Assembly: GCA_963682175.1 (NCBI GenBank)
Contig: OY821784.1
Coordinates: 32,345,621-32,409,620, forward strand
Length of the DNA: 64,000 nucleotides
Direction: 5' to 3'
Source: Triglochin maritima
Taxonomy: Eukaryota > Streptophyta > Magnoliopsida > Alismatales > Juncaginaceae
Part shown: piece after piece, positions 49,550-61,019 of the stretch
Numbering within the stretch: the first letter of the stretch is position 1
Layout: each line of letters starts with the position of its first letter
Position numbers and translations under genes: made by a program
Notes under the pieces: model-generated
Database searches by the model: none
The model's input: the letters and a program-made list of their open reading frames with translations, nothing else
What the model was told of the DNA's origin: nothing

Positions 49550-51108
49550 TGATTGACATCATTTCATGCTCATATTTGTATCTTATATCCATTATCTTAC
49601 ACCTAAGCAATGCTACGTGACGAGTTTTATGTTTAGTTTTCAGGAATAAAGAGGTTTGAAGAGAAGAGCCATGAAAGGACCCAAAAGCTGGGAAAAAGGA
49701 CTGAATGGTGAGATCTAGGGACTAAGATGCAAGGGAGAAGGACCTGAATGTAAGACAGAATGACCTAAGAGCAAAACAGAATACTCCACACCATCATGGG
49801 GAGTATTTTACCAATTCTATTCGGGTCGGAGCTCCAACAAGTCGAGTAACCGCATCAAAGACCAACAATACCAGAAAGCAAAGCCCACAACAAATTCCAA
49901 CACGATCCGACAATTTTGGACCGCCAATTGGCGGTCCATATTGCTCAGGATCCGTCGAAATTTCTTCTGGACTTGTATTAATGTTCGTTTAGGCTATTTT
50001 TGGTATTGGTTTAGTCCCACATCGGGGGATTGTCCCTGATTAGCTTTTTCCATGCTTATAAATAGAACTCTTCACCTCCCATTGTATCCATCTCTCTCTT
50101 GGTGGCCATCTTCCCTACTAAGAGTGAAGCCTTGAAGCAAAACTCTAGTGGAGGAAGAGCTACTTGTAATTGAGTGAGTTAATAATAGAAGTTTTCTTTT
50201 AATGATGTTGTTTCTCTCTTAGTTTAATTTCCTTTCATTTGCATGCTTGTTTGTTTGTTTAGTTTTATGCTTCTTTAATATTTCTTGCTTAAGTAGTATA
50301 AATTTCATTTCAGTATTATGCTTTCCTTTGCTAAATTAGTTAGTGTAATGAGTAGTGAGTAGTTCCATCCCCATTTGGGGGGTGGAGAAATATGTGATAT
50401 AATAATGTAGTGTATTAAGTGTGTGTTATTTTTATCCCTTGAGCTTTATATGATTTTCATAACCATCTAATGGGTCTCCACTCTTATCTTTGATATGCTA
50501 ATGCTCTTGAATGAAGCTTAGCTTATGCTTTGATTAGTGGACCTATTTTATGGGGAATGATAAGGTTAGGATATGGATGAAGTTAATGTTGGAAACACAA
50601 TTTGTAGTGTATGTACTCTTGTTGCCTTTTCCTTAGCTAATGTCTTGTATGTTTTAATGATGTAGTCATCTTAATTCATGTGGAGGCATAGTAGGGTCTA
50701 GTCTTTATACTTGAGTTCATGTAGCTTCATTCCAATCATTGTCTTGTATGTTTTAATGATGTAGTCTTATCTTAATTCATGTAGAGGCAAGATTGGATGT
50801 AGTTTTATGATTTCATGCACTACATGTTGTGAGGAGCTTAATTGAACACACACACACACACACACATCTTTATGTTCACATCAGTTCTCTACCCCCTTTG
50901 GGGTTTAGTTTTATTGTTTATCTTCATTTCCTTTTGCATTCTAGTTTAGCATTGTAGTGTAGTTTAGTGTAACCAATCCTTTTCTCCTTTCTTTACCCCT
51001 TGCCTTCGCACGAACCAAGTGTCGACACACCTCCCAGTGGACGACCCGTATTTGCCACCGCTTCAACGCGGCCGTGCACTTGCGGTAGAAATATAAAACG
51101 ATCAATCA
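49550..51108 (+). repeat. 5' LTR of the non-autonomous element
   Basis: 1,559 bp, TGATTGA...TCAATCA. One GGACCGCCAATTGGCGGTCC palindrome at ~49918-49937, where the 3' LTR has two. TATAAATA box at ~50058. Confidence 0.92.
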
Positions 51109-51114
51109 AGTTTT

Positions 51115-51132
51115 TGGCGCCGTTGCCGGGGA
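51115..51132 (+). other. Primer binding site, tRNA-Asp type
   Basis: TGGCGCCGTTGCCGGGGA, identical to that of the intact element and at the same distance from the LTR. Confidence 0.9.
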
Positions 51133-52246
51133 GGTGCTCTGTCTAGACATTGGTTTGGACGATTCGAGGGGGTTTTAATTTTTTGTTTTCAGTTTTTCTT
51201 AGTTTCAGGGAACCATCAGAACAAGGGGAGGCTACTGGAGAAATTTGGGGAACAGAAGAGCTAAACAGACCGCCAATCAGCGGTTGAAGATCGCCAATTG
51301 GCGGCCTGGTGAGAGTTTCTGGCCTTGAAATTTTTACTGTTAGTTAGTGCTGTAATTTGTGTTATCTGGGAGCACTATTTTGCATGCTATGACTTCTGGT
51401 TTGCTCCCAGATCATTAATCACTCCCCCATTAATCAACTTGGCCCTAAAATCCAAAGCAAAAGACTAGACGTTCTTATTTGTTTAGGTCACGCATCATGT
51501 ATTGACTTGAGCATATAGTTGTCTTTTCTTTTAGCTTTAATTTCAGTTGTTGAGTGCTGGCGTAAGGTACGCATTTCCTACACTCATTCACGCATCTCGT
51601 ATGCCCATGCATTAGTTAGTAGGATTTGCATCAGGACAAGAGTGAGAGAGCGTTTGATTGGAGCGATTGATTGCTAGATCTAGGATCAAATCGCTACTAA
51701 GGAGGGGCTGTCCCATAAAAGATAAGGTGGGGGATTTCATCACCCTTTCCTTGGCCCCAAAAACCACTCTTAATAAAGCCTTAACAAAAAGCAAGTAGAC
51801 ATTGACCCTAAGGAATTCGGACGCACTAGGAGAGTAATCTAGTCGAGACCGTCATGACCTGATCGGCGTTGCCTACCTTGTCGATAGTAGGAGGTACTGG
51901 ATCTCCGGATCTGGTATCACTTGCTGGGCATTGTGGTCCTCGTTGTAGGGAGGTGAGGCGTGTCGAGGCTAGTGACCTCGAAGTTAGGCGTCGTCTAGCT
52001 TAAGGACCCATTGCCTTACATTGTTTGAGCCGTGCTTGCTAGTTAGGCTTCTTCCTGATCCCGTTACCTACGCTAGCTTTAGGGTTTCTTCCCTTCTCCT
52101 CTGAGTCATCTTCTTCTCACCTTCTTCTACATTATAGTCTCCTCCCCTTTACACTCTCTGGTAGCGTTTTAGGGTCGAGTCGAGCACTTTTTGCGAGCTT
52201 AGTCTCGTGGTGGTGAGAGTGGTCGACTCGAGAGTTGTTTGTTGAG

Positions 52247-53470
52247 ATGGATGGTTACATGGGCGACCATTCATATCATTGTTGGGACCAGGATGATTCT
52301 CCCTGGTATTCCGGACCCATGCAACCTGGGGTGGCTCAGACAAACACCTCGTACGGTTGGGATGATCTTCATTATGTGACTGAGCAATCTTCATATAGGG
52401 GTGATATGAGAGAGGCACCGACGGCTAGATCTCCATCTAGTTATGTTGGATCATACTCTGGGCAACAAACTTTGGCCTCTTTCATGCATGCGGTAGACGA
52501 CATGAGTGCACCAGTGGCTCCAGTAGCCATACCGTGCGATTGTTGTGGGTTGAGTGGTCATAATATCGGGGAATGTCCTTATGTTCCCCCAGAGCCTGAG
52601 TATGAGCATACATTTTCCCAAAATGCTCAATATGACCATTACGCATCCGCGTACATCCCGAGAGTGATGGATTCATGGGGAAACAATTCTTATTCAAATT
52701 CTTATACTTCATATTCACCCCAGTATCCTCCTCCCGAATACCCAGAATTCTACCAGCACCACACTCCAAATTATTGGACTCATTCTCAGCCCATCAATAC
52801 CCAACCACAAAATTTCCCAAGCTCTGACTTGGACCTCATCGTTGACCGCATACCTGATTCCTTGAAACAAACTTTCCTTACGTTCATGGAAACCACTCAA
52901 CAGTCCATACAAAATATGACACTGCAAGTGAGTCAAATGTCGCAGAAATTACGTGAATGTGAGGAAAGTAACCTTTCTTGTCAACATGAGGATTCTTCTT
53001 TTGATATCGAACCACCACCACATCCACAAATTCAAAGCACAACCTTTCAAAGTCAAACTCCTTGTCAGTCTGAGGGACTTGGGGTTTCAATTCACGATCA
53101 CTTAGTGGAGGATTCGATTCAAATTGAGAATAACTTGGACCAGTTCTATTATGAGTCGGCACAGGATTGTGCCTTACCTTTTTGTCCCGTGGCCCTTGAG
53201 CCACATGATCTTATTGTTGTACCTCCTAAGGACTCACCTCTGGTGGAGCAAGAGCTCCCTAGTACCCTCAATTTCAAACAACCTGATGAGAGTTTGCCTC
53301 TCACTATTGTTCCTGATCATCTTGGAAATGATGGAACATCAAACAACTACATTGCTCATGAGGGTATTAGGAGTTCCTTGGAGGATACTTTGGGTATGAG
53401 ACCCACTTCCTGTTCTCCTGGTGAGTTGGACATGCATAACGAGGTACTTGACCTCGTTCCGACCCACTAG
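52247..53470 (+). CDS. Single Gag-like frame of the non-autonomous element
   Basis: A 407-codon frame with an intact zinc knuckle (CDCCGLSGHNIGEC), a Tyr/Pro/Ser-rich region, a coiled-coil-like stretch (TLQVSQMSQKLRECEESN) and the linker CPVALEP that in the intact element precedes RT. It lacks the conserved capsid domain and the protease. The ATG at 52247 is in the same context as 39278. After the stop, 53471-53630 still translates to a degraded RT start (PVGWRVWIDD, LPLPLISQTLERF), showing descent from a full pol. A frame this long without stops, in an element that has lost its enzymes, hints at retained function such as RNA binding; that is inference. It may equally be a recent deletion not yet decayed. 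Confidence 0.7.
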   Translation: MDGYMGDHSYHCWDQDDSPWYSGPMQPGVAQTNTSYGWDDLHYVTEQSSYRGDMREAPTARSPSSYVGSYSGQQTLASFMHAVDDMSAPVAPVAIPCDCCGLSGHNIGECPYVPPEPEYEHTFSQNAQYDHYASAYIPRVMDSWGNNSYSNSYTSYSPQYPPPEYPEFYQHHTPNYWTHSQPINTQPQNFPSSDLDLIVDRIPDSLKQTFLTFMETTQQSIQNMTLQVSQMSQKLRECEESNLSCQHEDSSFDIEPPPHPQIQSTTFQSQTPCQSEGLGVSIHDHLVEDSIQIENNLDQFYYESAQDCALPFCPVALEPHDLIVVPPKDSPLVEQELPSTLNFKQPDESLPLTIVPDHLGNDGTSNNYIAHEGIRSSLEDTLGMRPTSCSPGELDMHNEVLDLVPTH

Positions 53471-53792
53471 CCTGTTGGTTGGAGAGTTTGGATTGATGAT
53501 CATAACTTCAGTTCCGCAACGGGAGATATTTTTCTTCCGTTGCCCCTTATTTCCCAAACTCTCGAGAGGTTCAAGCTCTTTCAGTTTGATCCTTTGAATG
53601 AGACGCCTTTGCGTCCAATTCATGAAACTCTCATTTCATCTGGTGCTCTTTGTGAAGGGGGCCCACGCATGCGTATTCTGGCCCCGCGTGGTGTCATGTT
53701 CCCTTTCCAAGTGCATTGACCCACTCTTGAGGTTCCCATTTGATGTCTTTTGACAAATGAAGATGGGAACTTATGTTTGTACATAGTTATAT

Positions 53793-53823
<31 letters not shown>

Positions 53824-55354
53824 AAAAAAGAAGTACAATAAAAGACTCCTTCAGTGAGCATTGATTGTTGTGAGCCCCAACCCTTGTGTATTTGGGCTCC
53901 ATTTCTTTCACGTATTTGTATCCCTTCTTTAGCATCTCACAGGTTTTGAGGGAATTCGGGTTATGTCCATCAACATGACCTTGCACTTCCCTTTGTACTT
54001 CATGTTGGTGAGATCTCTCCTTTTTATGCATCAATCCATGTAGTATCTTGCTTGCATTCATTGAGGACAATGCATGAAGTAGGTGTGGGGGGGTGTTTTA
54101 CGTGTGTACATAGTCGAGTCTTTTTCCTTTGATTTTGTTTTCTTTTGTTTGCAATGTTAGGGTCATGATAGTGTGCTGCATTTAATATCGATATATCTGC
54201 TTGCCATGATCCTTGGGTGACTTGTCTTCTTTTGCTTGCCTAGTGCTTCAAAATTTTCACATTTCTTTCAAAATCTTCATGTGTTTTTGAAAGAAAATGT
54301 TTTGTGGGTTTTGCGTGTGTTTAGCATGTGCAAAACCGTTGAGAGGCAAAGTAAAAAGAAAGCTCCCAAAATTGTCTTGAACTTGATGCATTAGGATATC
54401 TAGTACGTGGCTTTAGGATTTATCGAGTCGTTAGGATGCACCCCAGTTTTCCCTTGGGGGTGAGTAATCATAGGGTTTCAGTGCTCAAACATTTAATGAA
54501 GTCCACCCTGAACCTAGTGAGTCAATAATTCGTGTCTGTTAACTTAAGGAAGTTTGTTGTAGTCAAGGACCCTCTAAATCCTGTTGTGAGACATTAGTGT
54601 AGGGGTTTTGGTTCATGTGTAGATAAGAAATAAGTGAGTAGGTGTTCTCTCTTCTCGCACGGCTCCTATCACTCGGGAAAGTAGGTCTGAGGGGACTTTG
54701 TGCCTGGTGCTTTCGAGTCATCTGACTTGGGATGCGCCGACTGAACTCCCGTTACACGGGTGGTAGGGATTGCCCTATGTGGAGATGTGGGGAAAGGTGT
54801 ACGTGATAGTGTAAGTCCTCATGGGCAATGATGCACAGAACCTGACCCTGGGAGAATGAAGCTCCAACTAATAAAAAGTAAAAGAAAAAACAAATGTGAA
54901 AAGAAACAAAAAGAAAAAAAATATGATAATGCAAATAAGAACCTTAATGGACTTTACACTTTGTAGCACTTGAGGATGTTGAGGTTGTCCATGTCTTTCA
55001 CATAATTCCTTATTTAACTTGCACGAATGGTTCATTAGGGTAGAGGTGTGGACTGATCACCTATATAGAGTCGGCCCGTAGCATTACCGCGTCCATTGAT
55101 CGACAAAATATTTCCAACGAGTCGAGGTCTAGATTGAATAATGCATCTTGTTCGGATTTTGTGGGTATATCCGCTGAAAACCCTCAGGAGACAACACTCC
55201 TCCTCCTTGGCAACAAAGAGGTTTAACGGCTTGTTGCACGTGCTAAGTGCAACCGTGATTCCTACGAAAGTGAGTTAGGATTTCTTGTTTCTCGTTTGTT
55301 TTTCTCTTTCTTTGTTTTGCTCGAGACTAGCAAAAACTTAGGTGTGGGGGTATT
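53471..55354 (+). other. 3' region of the non-autonomous element
   Basis: RT remnant, A-rich tract (53790-53830), then ~1.5 kb matching 44820-46389 of the intact element and a polypurine tract at 55340-55354. No further gene. Confidence 0.7.
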
Positions 55355-56940
55355 TGATTGACATCATTTCATGCTCATATTTGTATCTTATATCCATTAT
55401 CTTACACCTAAGCAATGCTACGTGACGAGTTTTATGTTTAGTTTTCAGGAATAAAGAGGTTTGAAGAGAAGAGCCATGAAAGGACCCAAAAGCTGGGAAA
55501 AATGACTGAATGGTGAGATCTAGGGACTAAGATGCAAGGGAGAAGGACCTGAATGTAAGACAGAATGACCTAAGAGCAAAACAGAATACTCCACACCATC
55601 ATGGGGAGTATTTTACCAATTCTATTCGGGTCGGAGCTCCAACAAGTCGAGTAACCGCATCAAAGACCAACAATACCAGAAAGCAAAGCCCACAACAAAT
55701 TCCAACACGATCCGACAATTTTGGACCGCCAATTGGCGGTCTTGGACCGCTAATTGGCGGTCCATATTGCTCAGGATCCGTCGCAATTTCTCCTGGACTT
55801 GTATTAATGTTCGTTTAGGCTATTTTTGGTATTGGTTTAGTCCCACATCGGGGGATTGTCCCTGATTAGCTTTTTCCATACTTATAAATAGAACTCTTCA
55901 CCTCCCATTGTATCCATCTCTCTCTTGGTGGCCATCTTCCCTACTAAGAGTGAAGCCTTGAAGCAAAACTCTAGTGGAGGAAGAGCTACTTGTAATTGAG
56001 TGAGTTAATAATAGAAGTTTTCTTTTAATGATGTTGTTTCTCTCTTAGTTTAATTTCCTTTCATTTGCATGCTTGTTTGTTTGTTTAGTTTTATGCTTCT
56101 TTAATATTTCTTGCTTAAGTAGTATAAATTTCATTTCAGTATTATGCTTTCCTTTGCTAAATTAGTTAGTGTAATGAGTAGTGAGTAGTTCCATCCCCAT
56201 TTGGGGGGTGGAGAAATATGTGATATAATAATGTAGTGTATTAAGTGTGTGTTATTTTTATCCCTTGAGCTTTATATGATTTCCATAACCATCTAATGGG
56301 TCTCCACTCTTATCTTTGATATGCTAATGCTCTTGAATGAAGCTTAGCTTATGCTTTGATTAGTGGACCTATTTTATGGGGAATGATAAGGTTAGGATAT
56401 GGATGAAGTTAATGTTGGAAACACAATTTGTAGTGTATGTACTCTTGTTGCCTTTTCCTTAGCTAATGTCTTGTATGTTTTAATGATGTAGTCATCTTAA
56501 TTCATGTGGAGGCATAGTAGGGTCTAGTCTTTATACTTGAGTTCATGTAGCTTCATTCCAATCATTGTCTTGTATCTTTTAATGATGTAGTCTTATCTTA
56601 ATTCATGTAGAGGCAAGATTGGATGTAGTTTTATGATTTCATGCACTACATGTTGTGAGGAGCTTAATTGAACACACACACACACACATCTTTATGTTCA
56701 CATCAGTTCTCTACCCCCTTTGGGGTTTAGTTTTATTGCTTATCTTCATTTCCTTTTGCATTCTAGTTTAGCATTGTAGTGTAGTTTAGTGTAACCAATC
56801 CTTTTCTCCTTTCTTTACCCCTTGCCTTCGCACGAACCAAGTGTCGACACACCTCCCAGTGGACGACCCGTATTTGCCACCGCTTCAACGCGGCCGTGCA
56901 CTTGCGGTAGAAATATAAAACGATCAATCAGACATACACA
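55355..56940 (+). repeat. 3' LTR of the non-autonomous element
   Basis: 1,586 bp. It carries two adjacent palindrome units (~55724-55763), one perfect and one with a C-to-T change (GCTAATTGGC), against one in the 5' LTR. Confidence 0.92.
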
Positions 56941-56945
56941 TCACT

Positions 56946-57252
56946 AGTTCTGGACAGACACGCAACTTGAACCGGATAGACACGCTATTTAATCTGGACA
57001 GACGCAAAACTTATTCTGGACATACCCACAACGTATTCTGAATAGCAACACACCATAATCTGGACAACTACACCCCTAATTCTGTACAACAACACACCTT
57101 AATCTGGACAGCTACACACCTTAAACTGGACAGGTCCACATCTTAAACTGGACAGCTACACATCTCAAACTGGACATGTCCACATCTTAAACTGGACAGG
57201 TCCATATCTCAAACTGGACAGGCCCACAGCTAAAACTGGACAGACCATGCAA
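56946..57252 (-). repeat. 22-bp minisatellite array in the FAR1-type gene, right part
   Basis: Continuation of the array at 49025-49549 beyond the inserted element; units near 57130-57240 are more uniform (CTTAAACTGGACAGGTCCACA). Confidence 0.85.
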
Positions 57253-57471
57253 ATAGACCCTAAGTATACGTACCGTTCATGCACGACAACCACATTTGGA
57301 ACAACCATATCTAATTTTCAATGGTCTCAGAAGACAGCAAAGCGCAACTGAGCAAAATCGACTCGAAATGGTGATTAACTCCAACAAATTGGGTGAAGGG
57401 CATGTCGTATTTGTTGGTTACGTAGGTTGTGTCGAAACATATTGCGTCTCCGAAGTATGAATATGCAGCTC
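57253..57471 (-). pseudogene. FAR1/MULE transposase, first catalytic-Asp segment
   Basis: Minus-strand translation reads YFGDAICFDTTYVTNKYDMP then FVGVNHHFESILLSCALL, the MULE transposase block with the first catalytic Asp in FDTTY. A stop follows SSETIEN. The segment joins upstream to the FWADCRSRA block after removal of the element at 57472-60690. Confidence 0.85.
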
Positions 57472-60400
57472 TGTAAGTCGATCGATCACTAATCTAGAGA
57501 GGGTGAATAGATTATGTCCTAATTTTCTTAAACAATTGCACAATTAAAATAATAAGAGCAAGATTGAAAACCACAAGATGACTCCGGAGATTTATAGAGG
57601 TTCGATCACACCACCGTGACCTACTTCTCTCCTCAAGTTCTGATTTCTCCTCCGATCCCTACCTTAGAATTCACTATTATCTTCGTTCCGGGTCGAAGAT
57701 AAACCCTCTTACAATCGGAGCCTTGCGAACACCCTCGCATTGCTCGGATCTCCTCTCACAACCAGAGATGGTGCTTCCTCGAAGCTTTACAACACAATGA
57801 AATTGAATGAGGTTGTTGAACTCTAACTTGAATGCACTCAAGGATTGGAATTAAGCTTGGAGTGAATTTAATGGAAGTTTGAGAGTTGGTGGAGCTTTGA
57901 AGGCTTGGAGATTGAGAGCACAAGAGTAGGAATTATTTTTGGCAAGTAGATGAGTGAATGTGTCTCTTAAGTGAAGCTTATATAGCCTTCAAAACAATAA
58001 GAAACAAGAAGTGACTTAAGCTCGGGCAGAATTCAGGACGAATTCGGTCGACCGGGTAACCAACGGTCGTCCGACAAGGTGTGAGTTTATAGGTCAGATT
58101 GAAGCACTCGGCTGACCGATTATGTGTCAGATAACCATTCACCAACTTCCAATAACTTTTTCCTAAAATCGACCAATTAAGTTCGGTTGACCAAGAGAGC
58201 CTCGGTTCACCGTTCCAATTGGACAGTAAAGAAATGTTGCGATTTGGTGTTCTTGTTCGGTAGACCGTTGCAAGGTCGGTTGACCGATACATGTACGAAT
58301 TTTTTGCTGACATTTGCTGGGAAATTGGTTTATTGATAACGGTCGAAATCTTATGTGGAAAAGAGTCGTTACGTTTAGATTAATCAACAAGTATTCGGTA
58401 AGCCGACAGGTTCTGATATTGGACGTTTCAAAGGTTGTTGCTAAATGACAAAAGACAGGTATGTTGGAGTTAGTTCGTGCCATGTGGGTCAATAAGATGA
58501 AGTCGTTTAGGCCAAAAGACACACGTGAAGTTCGGATGACCGATACCCATTCGGTACACCAAATTTAGATATCCAGATAAATTCCGAAGCTACCGAGTAT
58601 AAGGGAACGGTTGACCGGGTAGAGGTCGGTAATCTGAAACAAGGATTCCAGGAAGATCAAGTCGTTACTTACTCTAAGGATTCGGTTCACCGAGGGTAAC
58701 TTGGTCAGTCGGTTGGAATAGGTTCGGTAGACCGAGAGGCAAACGGTCGATCGACAGAGACATGTTTATCCTTTTGTGCATCAAGTGTGCATTTGATCCT
58801 ATAACTCATATAAATAGAAATTACATTTGAAGTCCTTGAGCTTTGATTACAAGTCTTGAGCCTTAAGCCTTGATCTCGAAGTTGATTAGTCCATTGGCTT
58901 GACTACCTACATTGTTAGGAATACACAATCCTTCTCTAAGTTTATTAGTGTTACTCTCCATGGCTAAATGGATTAGATGAGTAAACATATGCTCTGATAC
59001 CAAATGTAGGTTGATCAATCACTAATCTAGAGGGGTGAATAGATTATGTCCTAATTTTCTTAAACAATTGCACAATTAAAATAATAAGAGCAAGATTGAA
59101 AACCACAAGATGACTCCGGACATTTATAGAGGTTCGATCACACCACCATGACCTAGTCCTCCCCTCAAGTTCTGATTGCTCCTCCGATCCCTACTTGAGA
59201 ATTCACTATTATCTTCGTTCCGGGTCGAAGATAAACCCTCTTACAATCGGAGCCTTGCGAACACCCTCGCATTGCTCGGATCTCCTCTCACAACCAGAGA
59301 TGGTGCTTCCTCGAAGCTTTACAACACAATGAAATTGAATGAGGTTGTTGAACTCTAACTTGAATGCACTCAAGGATTGGAATTAAGCTTGGAGTGAATT
59401 TAATGGAAGTTTGAGAGTTGATGGAGCTTTGAAGGCTTGAAGATTGAGAGCACAAGAGTAGGAATTATTTTTGGCAAGTAGATGAGTGATTGTGTCTCTT
59501 AAGTGAAGCTTATATAGCCTTCAAAACAAATAGAGCCGTTATTGTAAGTTGGTGAGGTATGGATCAATAAGAAACAAGAAGTGAATTAAGCTCGGGCAGA
59601 ATTCAGGACGAATTCGGTCGACCGGGTAACCAACGGTCGTCCGACAAGGTTTGGGTTTATTGGTAAGATTGAAGCATTCAGCTGACTGATTATGTGTCGG
59701 ATAACAATTCACCAACTTCCTGTAATTTTTTCCTAAAATCGACCAATTAAGTTCGGTTGACCGAGAGAGCCTCGATTCACCGTTCCAATTGGACAGTAAA
59801 GAAATCTTGCGATTTGGTGATCTTGTTCGGTATACCGTGGCAAGATCGGTTGACCGATACATGTGCGGGTTTTCTGCTGACATTGGCTGGGAAATTGGTT
59901 TATCTATAATGATCGAAATCTTATGTGGAAAAGAGTCGTTACGTTTAGATTTATCAACAAGTATTCGGTAAGCCGACGGGTTCTCGGTAGACCGATATTG
60001 GACGTTTCAAAGGTTGTTGCTAAACGACAAAATACAAGTTTGTTGGAGTTAGTTTGTGCCATGTGGGCTAATAAGATGAAGTCGTTTAGGCCAAAAGACA
60101 CATGTGAAGTTCAGATGACCGATACCCATTCGGTACACGAAATTGAGATATCCAGATAAATTCCGAAGCTACTGAGTATAAGGGAATGGTTGACCGGGTA
60201 CAGGTCGGTAATCCGAAACAAGGATTCCAGGAAGATCAAGTGGTTACTGACTCTAAGGAGACGATTGATTGGGTAATATTTGGTACACCGAAACAAGGAT
60301 TCTAGGAAGATCAAGTCGTTACTGACTCTAAGGATACGGTTCACCGAGGGTAACTCGGTCAGCCGGTTGGAAGAGGTTCGGTAGACCGAGAGACAAACGG

Positions 60401-60690
60401 TCGACCGACAGAGACGGGTTTATCCATTTGTGCATCAAGTGTACATTTGATCGTATAACTCATATAAATAGAAATTACATTTGAAATCCTTGAGCTTTGA
60501 TTACAAGTCTTAAGCCTTAAGCCTTGATCTTGAAGTTGATTAGTCTCTTGGCTTGATCACCTACAAATTTAGGAATACACAATATCTATGCAATTTGACA
60601 ATATGATGTGTGTGATGTGCTAATTGGAATTGTGCATAATATTAGTTTGTTGATCATCAAAATTAAGATTAAAGGGCCAAAAAGCCAACA
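57472..60690 (-). mobile_element. Copia-type LTR-LTR remnant with palindrome-rich LTRs
   Basis: 3,219 bp bounded by TG and CA with the 5-bp flanking repeat AGCTC (57467-57471 and 60691-60695). On the minus strand: a full LTR (60690-59005), two bases, the primer site TGGTATCAGAGC (59002-58991), ~85 bases of internal sequence, then a second LTR lacking its first ~150 bases (to 57472). All coding sequence has been deleted. Both LTRs contain CGGTCGACCG palindromes and degenerate CGGTNNACCG motifs, downstream of a TATA-like block (TATTTATATGAG). Open frames here are artefacts. Confidence 0.85.
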
Positions 60691-60695
60691 AGCTC

Positions 60696-61010
60696 TAGAA
60701 CGACAGTCAGCCCAGAATACGTTCCATAGTCTTCCTTCGTCATCCATATCCATTACATAGAAAAACATGGAATCAATCTTCTGCATCCTAATGAAATAGT
60801 TCTGATCGACCACAGAAGATTTCATGGTCTTAGCAGTCGATTTCCTAGCACAATCATTACACGATATGCGTGCTCTGGCGGCCTCATATACGAATCATTT
60901 TTGTCTGAGAAAACGCATTTGATCCTCCTCAAGCATGGCGTTGTTATGTTTAAGATAAACAAAGTTAATGTGGTACCCTCTTGCTAGGTTTCCAGAGACC
61001 CTGATCCGAG
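60696..61010 (-). pseudogene. FAR1/MULE transposase, N-terminal segment
   Basis: Minus-strand translation shows a Lys-rich upstream part, a stop after MRFLRQK, then a block with YFIRMQKIDSMFFYVMDMDDEG and LWNVFWADCRSRA, which in FAR1-type transposases directly precedes the catalytic FDTTY block. The N-terminal FAR1 zinc-finger domain is missing; plus-strand Copia sequence begins near 61020. Confidence 0.8.
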
Positions 61011-61019
61011 CAGTGCACT

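Larger units (their letters stand above)
49550..56940 (+). mobile_element. Non-autonomous Athila-related LTR retrotransposon
   Basis: 7,391 bp flanked by the 5-bp repeat GACAT (49545-49549 and 56941-56945). LTR ends, primer site, leader, start context, 3' region and polypurine tract are shared with the intact element at 36565. The internal frame lacks capsid, protease, RNase H and integrase. The two LTRs differ by roughly seven scattered bases, by AC-repeat length, and by one ~21-base palindrome unit, so the insertion looks older than the intact element. Mobilisation in trans by an Athila helper is inferred. Confidence 0.92.
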
